Source of the DNA: Trema orientale
Lineage: Eukaryota; Streptophyta; Magnoliopsida; Rosales; Cannabaceae
Direction: 5' to 3'
Assembly: GCA_002914845.1 (NCBI GenBank)
Contig: JXTC01000095.1
Span: 77,162 to 141,161 of the forward strand
DNA: 64,000 nt
The first letter of the stretch is position 1. Each line of letters opens with the position of its first letter. Both the position numbers and the translations under genes were made by a program. Of this stretch, positions 57,206 through 64,000 are shown piece by piece. Under the pieces are notes generated by a model. It searched no databases. It was not told the DNA's origin and was given only the letters and a program-made list of their open reading frames with translations.

Positions 57206-60200
57206 TTTTTTATAGAAAATAGAAAAAAAGTATATAAATACTCTTTTCCTAAGTACATTTACATGGATACCCTTTTTATTTTAAATTATTCATTCCCACT
57301 TTTATACTCGTCCTAAAATGACATTATACAGAAAATATAAGAAAGTACATAAATACTCTTTTCCTAAGTATATTTATGTAGATACTTTTTTTTTTATTTT
57401 TAATTTACTCACACCCATTTTTCTACCCGTTTTTGGAGAAATGTATACCGTAAATATTTTATACATGAGATGTATATAGTATATGAATAAAAATTATATC
57501 TAGAAAGTGATATACATTTTATAATATATACCATAAATATAAGTCACATTATAAATATAAAATGTAAGTAAATATTTACACTGTAAATATATACCTAAAA
57601 ACAGAGTATTGGTAAGGTATAAAGAAAAAATAGGTATTAAGCATAAATTTTACTAAAAAATTGGGCATAATTAGACATGAAAAATAATGTAATATCAAAA
57701 ATACGCATAATTAACTACGTAAAATATGCAAGCATAAAAATGGCATGAATACGACACCAACATGAATTGATCTGGGCTAATTGTGCTTGGAGAGAGTCGG
57801 CATGGCATAATTAGCACCTATTGTAACTATTTGAATCGGATAAAGGCTTTTTATTATTGGGCACCAGTTAAGCTATTGCTACAATGGGTGAAAATATGGT
57901 ATGGATGGAGATACATTAAATATTATCTATACTTATATTAGAAGCACAGATGAGGGCTTTTTATTTCTCTTACTCACTTCAACCACAAAAGCATCCTAAC
58001 CGTTCATTTTCTCTTTTGATCAAAGGCTGAAAACAATTTAACTCATCAAAGACAAAGAACATTATGAGTAAGGGGTCGATGATCAATGTGATTTGCCATA
58101 TTATTTCGGAAAAGTTACTCAAATTAAAAATATTTTCCCCGTATAGTCCACTATTTACTTTTATCTTACATTATAGTTATTATATTTATCATGTTTGATC
58201 CTTAATAACTTTGTAATCGAAGAAAGTGCTAACTTCAATAACTTCTAAATTATAATTATTGTACCATTTTGATCTCAAATTTTCACTGTAAATAATGTGT
58301 CACCCCAAATTACTATTGTTGCATCATTAACTCTTTTGTAAAAAATCTTCTCACCTCTTTTGTAAATAAACCTTTCATGAAATTTCAAAATTTACTTATC
58401 TCGTCTTTTTCTAATATTCTTTAGTTCCAAAACTAGTTATTAATGAAATTTTTTCAAAAAACTCTGTTCCCACTTATGTAACTCTTTATTAATTAGTTTT
58501 TAAGTCCTACCTTTGTTTTCTTCTCCTTTCCTCTTTTGTCACGTTTTTTTTTTCTTTTTTATTAAAAAGATGACTTTTATTTCATCAATAATAACAATAC
58601 AACCATAAATTTTTGTATTAGATCATATTACAAATAATTCATACCAGTAAATAATTAACCAAACTAAATTCTTATTGATAAATAGAGAGAAATAAATTAT
58701 GCACAAAATATACATAGATGATGCAAAAATAAATCCACAAAGGGACATATTAGAGTTCTAGAAGAGATATTTCTCCGTCTCATTCAAATTGTCCTCCACG
58801 GTTCCACCACGAGAGTTGATTCTTTTAATTGATGTATGGATGAATCTTCTGTAAAGAATAATCTTTAACAAAATAAAATCTTCCTAATTTGGATCCTGAA
58901 ACAGATCTAGAAGAATACCAAAAAAAAAAAAATGCATATACAAAAATAGTAAAAAATGAATAGTAACTACACAGATTTAGAATCGGGTAGGATAAAATAT
59001 CCATAGATCTAGATCTATGGTACAACTATCTTCATATAAGTGGAAAGATGTATTAAAACGAAAATATAAAAGAAAAATCCCCACCGGAAGGAGAGGGTAG
59101 ATTATAAATCGCTAGAGGTAAGGGTTTCAAAGAAGATGTAGAGGATTTCTCTAAAAGAAGAAGAAGGCAACTCTTCCCCATTATGAATGAAAAGAGTCTC
59201 TTTGTCATGTTCTTCACTATGTTATTGTGAATTAGAATGTAGATCAAAGTAGTTTTGATAGGAACGTTAATATATATATATATATTATATATTTTAAGAA
59301 ATGAAGGAAAATTAAATTTTAACTATAAAGTATATATCAAGGGTTAAATGCAAAGAAAGTACCCTTAAGTATACAATTTCTTTAATTTAAACCCTGCGTT
59401 TTGGCAATTATAAAATTACACCTCCAGATTTCAAATTTTAAAAAACGTATACTCTTCAAGAATATTTGGAGTGATTCATGGTACTAAAAGTTAAAATTTC
59501 CTCTCATATCCTTGTTGTTGCGGATTTTATAATATAGCTACGCAAGTGCACGTGTCGGAACAAGTAATATAGTAGTGAGTGAGTATCGTCTCCATAGGGA
59601 TTGATTACCAAAATTATTTGTAAAAATCTAAATGCCAAAAGAGCTAAATTAATGAATGAGAGATATCAATTTGTGAATAAAATAGCAATAATTAAAAGAT
59701 GCAAACAGGAATGTAAATATTGAGCAGAAAATAATAAGATCTAATCAAGTGAATGTGAATCAGTGGTTGGATAAGCTGGGACTATTGAATCCTCCTTGGT
59801 TGCAAATCTGGATTTAGTTGCTGCAGCAGCGCCTACGGCAAAAATCACTCCAGTAACCGAAAATTCATTCTGCACATATTAATCTTCCGAATTCAATATG
59901 TTTAAAGTTCTTTAAACCAGATTTTACATATTCCTATACTAACCCAGTTCTCAAAACATCATTTATAGTATCAATTCTCAAAGGGTTTGCATGGTAACAA
60001 TATATTCCTATACCATTACTAATTCAAAGATCTACTAAAGAGATGATTGAGTCATGCATCATTCAAGCTTAAATCCAACTAAGATTAACCTTTCCAGAAT
60101 TAATCCTAATTTGTTTATCCTAATATTGATGGCCAAGCAATAAAAGGAAATAGTAATGAAGCTCACTTGAACAAACTAGAATAAAAATACCATAAACATT

Positions 60201-60228
60201 GAAAACAACTTTAATCCATCATTACAAC
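57206..60228. other. AT-rich spacer with repeat fragments
   Basis: A degenerate tandem duplication around AAATACTCTTTTCCTAAGTA (57228 and about 57346). A half-element resembling the 9703-10056 MITE (AAACCCTGCGTTTTGGCAA, 59390-59410). A stretch from 59520 with GTGAGTATCGTCTCCATAGG that looks like part of an LTR retroelement. No gene recognised. Confidence 0.5.
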
Positions 60229-61575
60229 TGTAAGTCCAAGGCTAACTAACCCAAGAGGGGGGGTGAATTGGGTTTTAAAAACTTTTGTAGACTATTTTAA
60301 AAATTCTTCGTAAATAATGCAAGTAAATAAAGCAATCTAGTAAAAATAGATTAATTGCATATAAATGAAATGGAGATAGGGATAGAGAAATGCAAACACT
60401 ATTTTTACGAGGTTCAACAAACATAAAGGTTTGTCTACGTCCCCGGCTCTTGGCAACCCGCTTTGAGCTATCCACTATTTGATCAAGAGAATAGGCTTGA
60501 CCACCCCTTTTATACAACAAGTACTTTCTCCTTAGGCACACTCACACCTTTACAATAGTCTTGAATCCGGCTCTATCACGCCTATCACGGATTGTTTAGA
60601 CTCCGGTGCCAATCTCACCTAAACCGGGTTGTTTATGAATCCGGTGTCAACCTCACCTCACAAATGTAATTTTGGATTTTTGTTGTTTTGTGTTGATGCT
60701 CTCAACTAGAGTCTCTCACAATAATTTAGATAATACAAAGTAGGCTTAGTGAGAATAGATGAACACACAAGATATGATCTAGTTTGGCTCAATGGATTTT
60801 TGTGAAAAAGTGGATTTGAAAGTTTGGTTCACAAAAATTTGATTAGAACACTTTGAAAGTATGATATAAGCAATGTAAGGAAGTTCAAAGATCGTTTCAA
60901 GTGTTAGAAAAGCCTCTATATATAGACTTGAATGAAAACTAGCCGTTTATAGCCGTTAGACAGACAATCTGTCACTTTCGGTAGACCAAAAATGTGTTTT
61001 CGGTCGACCGAAAAAACTAGCCGTTGGTAGTACGGTTCTAACGGTCGAATTCTGAAATTTGCTGAAAATAGGCAGGGGAATCGGCAGACCGAAAATGGGT
61101 TTTAGGTAGACCGATTCTACCCGAGAGCAATCTTTCAATTTTATTTCAAGTCTTTTTCAATTATTTCCAAAATGTGACTTTATAAATTGATTTATTATGT
61201 AATATAGGAACTATAGAAATTCATAAATCAATTTAAAAGCTTGTCTAAAATAGATTTCATATTTTAATTGGAGATAAATAGATTTGACAGTTTTGCTTTG
61301 AAAATTTCCAATTTTGTGAAATCTTTGAGCCATTAAGATCATATAATGTGTAGACAAGTATTCAAATACAAGAACTAAGTGTTTTAACCTTTGTTGATCT
61401 AAGTCTTGTATTCTTGAATTTTATCTTCAAGCTCTATTCTATAATCTTTCTTGAATATTTTGTGATCGTTTCAATTTCATTTGCTGCACACTCAAGTAGA
61501 TTATCAGTTCTCAATCACATGTTTGTTAACTTCAAAATATGAGAGATGATTTTTGTTGCAAGGCATGACTCAACA
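60229..61575 (-). repeat. Inferred 3' LTR of the copia element (about 1347 bp)
   Basis: On the minus strand it begins TGTTGAGTCATGCCTTGCAA right after a polypurine tract and ends ...CCTTGGACTTACA, next to ACAAC (60224-60228), a possible target duplicate. The inner CCCAAGAGGGGGGGTGAATT block (60251-60270) is widespread in plant copia LTRs. The partner LTR is beyond the window, so the borders are inferred from TG/CA and the polypurine tract only. Confidence 0.75.
60968..61125. repeat. Two CGGT(A/C)GACCG palindromic units inside the copia LTR
   Basis: TTTCGGTAGACCAAAAATG/TTTTCGGTCGACCGAAAA and ATCGGCAGACCGAAAATGG/TTTTAGGTAGACCGATT, homologous to the units at 63537-63647 in the internal region of the same element. 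Confidence 0.88.
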
Positions 61576-61592
61576 ATCTCCCCCTTTTTGAT
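61576..61592 (-). other. Polypurine tract of the copia element
   Basis: Minus strand AAAAAGGGGGAGAT immediately before the LTR start; the usual plus-strand DNA primer site. Confidence 0.75.
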
Positions 61593-61824
61593 GATAACAA
61601 ACATTTGATTTAAAGGAAGGTAAGAGGAAAATAATAGTTAAATGATAGAACGTCCTTACCAACTTTGAAAAGCTCCCCCTCAAAATATGCTAAGTTTGGA
61701 AGAGTGTCAACTCCCCCTCAAGCTTGTGATTTATGCATATTTTTAAGAATAATATATACCATTTCCATTTGTATAAACACTCAATGATATGATTAAAAGA
61801 AATACTCAATAATGCCAAAGAGTT

Positions 61825-61890
61825 TCATGAATACCAAATACTAAATCATGTATACTTTCATGAATACCAAATACTAAATCATGTATACTC
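61825..61890. repeat. Tandem duplication, 2 x 33 bp
   Basis: CATGAATACCAAATACTAAA and the bases through GTATACT are repeated with period 33, between the polypurine tract and the third ORF. Confidence 0.95.
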
Positions 61891-61994
61891 TCCCACTTTT
61901 GATATCATCAAAAAGAGTGTAAGATGTAACATGAAAAGAGAGTTCAAACTGGTAATTAGTTCATACAAACCAATATTAAAAAATAAAAGAAAAG

Positions 61995-63284
61995 CTAAGG
62001 AGGAGGAAAACGCCCAAAGAATGACTGCATCATCCGCATCATTTTGTCCTGCTGATCTTGAATGATCTGAAACTTGTTTTCGGACATTTGGCGGAGGGAG
62101 TTGACATCGGCCGATAGAATCTGGTAGTGCTCTAATTCAGTATCATATAAGTGCTGAATGTCAAGCTGGACAGTGTTAAGGCATTCGGAGAGGTTGTTGA
62201 AAGCTTCAGCAAAGTCAAAAGGAACTTCCTCAGGCGTTCGGAGAGGTTGTTGAATGCCTTCTGGTGGAACAGGAACTTCCTCAGCTTGTGTCTCCTCAGG
62301 AGCACCTTCAGCAACTCGAGCACCACTGCCTCCAGCTTCTTGTTGAGCGCTTGGTCCTTGTCTATGTGGCTGTCTACCTTTGGCCACCCATTCATTGTTG
62401 ACAAAAGTGAATCCCATAAGACTGAAAGTTTTGTTATTCATTTCAACGTCTATGGTCCATGGTTTACGTTCAGCGTCATCAAAGGTCGGGATATTGAAAT
62501 GTTGGAAGATGCGAGTGAGAAGGAACCCATAAGGAAGAGAGAATCTCCTATTTTCTATAGCATGGATCATCTCATGAATAATGAAGAATGGCAAATCAAT
62601 CTTTCTCCCAACGAGAATGGAATCAATGAAACAGATATCACAAAAAGTAGGAGCATCCCTATGACCAGCTCTAGGGATCATATTGTGGGCAACAAATTGA
62701 AACAGAATCCTAGCCTCTAAGGTAAGATCAGTGACACGGGGCTTAGGTTGAAAACTATCATGGGAACAAACCCGAAGTAGGGCTTGTTGGGGTTCAAAAT
62801 CTGCTATCATAGGCCAAGAGTTTGTAATAGGGAATTTGTAACCACCCATTGGAATATGGAAAATTTCAGCCAGGAGTTGTTCAGTAATCTCAAAATCAAT
62901 ACCTTTTAGAGACCCATAGATTGCATGTTGGCCTCTAGAAATGTTGGCACAAGCATAGAAGCCTCTCACTAATCTAGAATATCCTGTCTCCCTAAGGGAG
63001 CAGAAATCAGACCATCCCATTTTTTCAATGTAATCAGGAAACTTGACATATGATAAATCTCTAAAATTGAAAGTTCTACCCCAGATGATACTCTTCTTTG
63101 AAAAGATTTCTTTATACCTGGTCATGAGGGCAGGAGATTCAAGGAGAGGCAGGTCAAGTCTCGCCTTGGTTCGCTGTTCATGTTCCTCAGGACGAATTTC
63201 TTTTCCCTTTCGTCTAGGATTCTCTCTTCTAGGAGCCATCGTTTGAAGAGAACAAAAGAAGAGCTTAGAAAGATGATTTTTCAA
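61995..63284 (-). CDS. Additional retroelement ORF (plant 'putative transposon protein' type), downstream of copia pol
   Basis: Uninterrupted open frame of 429 codons; a start at 63239 (MAPRRENPRRKGKE, basic) would give 414. The N-terminal tail is Lys/Arg-rich. A globular region follows (RLVRGFYACANISRG, FEITEQLLAEIFHIPMGGYK, HNMIPRAGHRDAPTFCDICF, FFIIHEMIHAI), resembling the domain annotated in plants as a putative transposon protein. Then comes a Pro/Glu/Gln-rich linker (about residues 315-360) and a C-terminal helix with heptad character (YDTELEHYQILSADVNSLRQ to MMRMMQ). Its place between pol and the 3' LTR is that of the third, envelope-like ORF of Sirevirus-type copia elements; function unknown. 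HEMIH resembles a metallopeptidase HExxH, but the fourth residue arrangement (H-E-M-I-H) alone is weak evidence. Confidence 0.75.
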   Translation of the reverse strand: MKNHLSKLFFCSLQTMAPRRENPRRKGKEIRPEEHEQRTKARLDLPLLESPALMTRYKEIFSKKSIIWGRTFNFRDLSYVKFPDYIEKMGWSDFCSLRETGYSRLVRGFYACANISRGQHAIYGSLKGIDFEITEQLLAEIFHIPMGGYKFPITNSWPMIADFEPQQALLRVCSHDSFQPKPRVTDLTLEARILFQFVAHNMIPRAGHRDAPTFCDICFIDSILVGRKIDLPFFIIHEMIHAIENRRFSLPYGFLLTRIFQHFNIPTFDDAERKPWTIDVEMNNKTFSLMGFTFVNNEWVAKGRQPHRQGPSAQQEAGGSGARVAEGAPEETQAEEVPVPPEGIQQPLRTPEEVPFDFAEAFNNLSECLNTVQLDIQHLYDTELEHYQILSADVNSLRQMSENKFQIIQDQQDKMMRMMQSFFGRFPPP

Positions 63285-63767
63285 AATTAGGGTTTAGGAG
63301 GAGAAGGGATTGTGAAAACTGATGAAGAATGGAGTGAAAAACAAGGTTTAAGGAGGAAAAAGTGATGGAATCAACTTTAGTTGAGTGAGAAATGAGAGAT
63401 TTAGTGAAACATAATGACTGGGAAGAGATGGGAAGAAGATAGGATGTGTGAGAGAGAGAAACGGTTGAGAGAAAATGAGAGAAAGTGAAAGAAAAACTGT
63501 CGAAATTGTTTTTAAAAAATACTGAACCGCGCGTTTTCGGTAGACCGAAAAATGGTTTTCGGTCTGCCGATTCTTCCAGAAACCAGAGACGTTTCTGGAG
63601 CAGTTTTTCGGTAGACCGAAAATTTTTTCGGTCTGCCGAAAACTCTGTTTTCTGCTGTTTTGATTTCAAAAACTATTTTAAATGGCAATTTTGATTAAAA
63701 CATCAATCAAACAATCAAAGTGACATATATTCATGACGGAACAATTTTTAAATAAGCAAGAATAGTA
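63285..63767. other. Non-coding gap between copia pol and the third ORF
   Basis: Leader-like, with two near-palindromes at 63537-63570 and 63607-63647. Open frames on either strand here come from these palindromes. Confidence 0.55.
63537..63647. repeat. Two near-perfect palindromes, CGGTAGACCGAAAA-type
   Basis: Each consists of TTCGGTAGACCGAAAA..., a short T-rich centre and ...TTTTCGGTCTGCCGA. Within each, the halves are inverted copies and each half is itself a small palindrome (CGGTnnACCG). Related units lie in the LTR at 60968-61125. Confidence 0.9.
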
Positions 63768-64000
63768 TCAATGAAGTTCATTTAGATCAATCATACCAAG
63801 TTCTCTACGAATCATGCAAAAACGATCCTCGTTGAGAGGTTTTGTAAAGATATCAGCTAGTTATTTTTCCGTGCATACAAACTCAAGAATAATATCACCT
63901 TTTTGCATATGATCACGAAGAAAATGATGTCTAATATCAATATGCTTAGCACGTGAATGCAAAATTGGATTTTTGGACAAATTAATAGCACTAGTATTAT
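63768..64000 (-). pseudogene. Ty1/copia pol, C-terminal RNase H end (continues beyond window)
   Basis: Minus-strand frame ends at 63768. It shows the copia RNase H tail: SKNPILHSRAKHIDIRHHFL, then LADIFTKPL and RRELGM. An in-frame TAA at 63861-63863 stands where a Gln codon (CAA) is normal in LADIFTKPL-preceding positions, so this copy is defective. Gag and most of pol lie right of the window. Confidence 0.88.

Noticed and set aside
62530-62590. HEMIH in the copia third ORF as a zinc protease site
   Set aside because: A single short motif without the downstream third ligand or a protease fold; kept only as a remark.
1-64000. CRISPR array, rRNA or tRNA genes
   Set aside because: No spaced direct-repeat array, and no cloverleaf or rRNA core sequence noticed on either strand; the host is a plant. 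A tRNA-scan was not run.

Overview
The window is nuclear DNA from a flowering plant, most likely a woody dicot. The genes are intron-rich with GT-AG borders, include a WRKY factor, a chloroplast NDH subunit and a HOOKLESS1-like acetyltransferase, and sit in very AT-rich spacers full of TA microsatellites, MITEs and LTR retrotransposons. Single or triple N positions (20905; 56574-56576) mark an assembled genome.

Layout. 1-1338 (+): 3' part of a group IIa WRKY gene. 2481-5235 (-): DNA-3-methyladenine glycosylase I family gene, convergent with it. 6369-7094: a hAT-type MITE with perfect 8-bp target duplication, just upstream of 7361-9653 (+), the chloroplast NDH subunit PnsB1. 9703-10056: a long inverted-repeat MITE starting 50 nt after the PnsB1 stop. 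10528-12120 (-): phospholipid N-methyltransferase (PLMT). 12.2-20.0 kb: AT-rich spacer with a MITE family inserted in TA microsatellites, a 9-bp-TSD MULE-like MITE and a long hairpin. 20006-22452 (+): HLS1-like N-acetyltransferase. 25.9-26.25 kb (+): a decayed fragment resembling mitovirus RNA-dependent RNA polymerase. 26705-48821 (-): a complete ABCC-type ABC transporter (ABCC13/MRP11 clade) whose 36 exons I could place with continuous phase. Its introns hold a solo LTR, a 6.7-kb chromovirus that itself carries a second solo LTR of the same family, and a 0.8-kb inverted-repeat element. Its second intron looks like a U12-type AT-AC intron. 48.9-60.2 kb: no gene, many MITEs and foldback elements. 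60229-64000 (-): the 3' half of a Ty1/copia element (end of pol, an additional 415-430-codon ORF with a predicted C-terminal coiled coil, polypurine tract, LTR), running off the right edge.

The cellular genes are functionally unrelated: transcriptional control (WRKY), DNA repair (TAG), photosynthetic cyclic electron flow (PnsB1), phosphatidylcholine synthesis (PLMT), hook and growth control (HLS1-like) and membrane transport (ABCC13). They are single plant transcription units, not an operon. The less ordinary features are the AT-AC intron, the mitovirus-like fragment, the nested retroelements 12 nt from an ABCC13 splice donor, and the palindrome-rich copia element with its third ORF. All calls come from reading the sequence; no database search was run.
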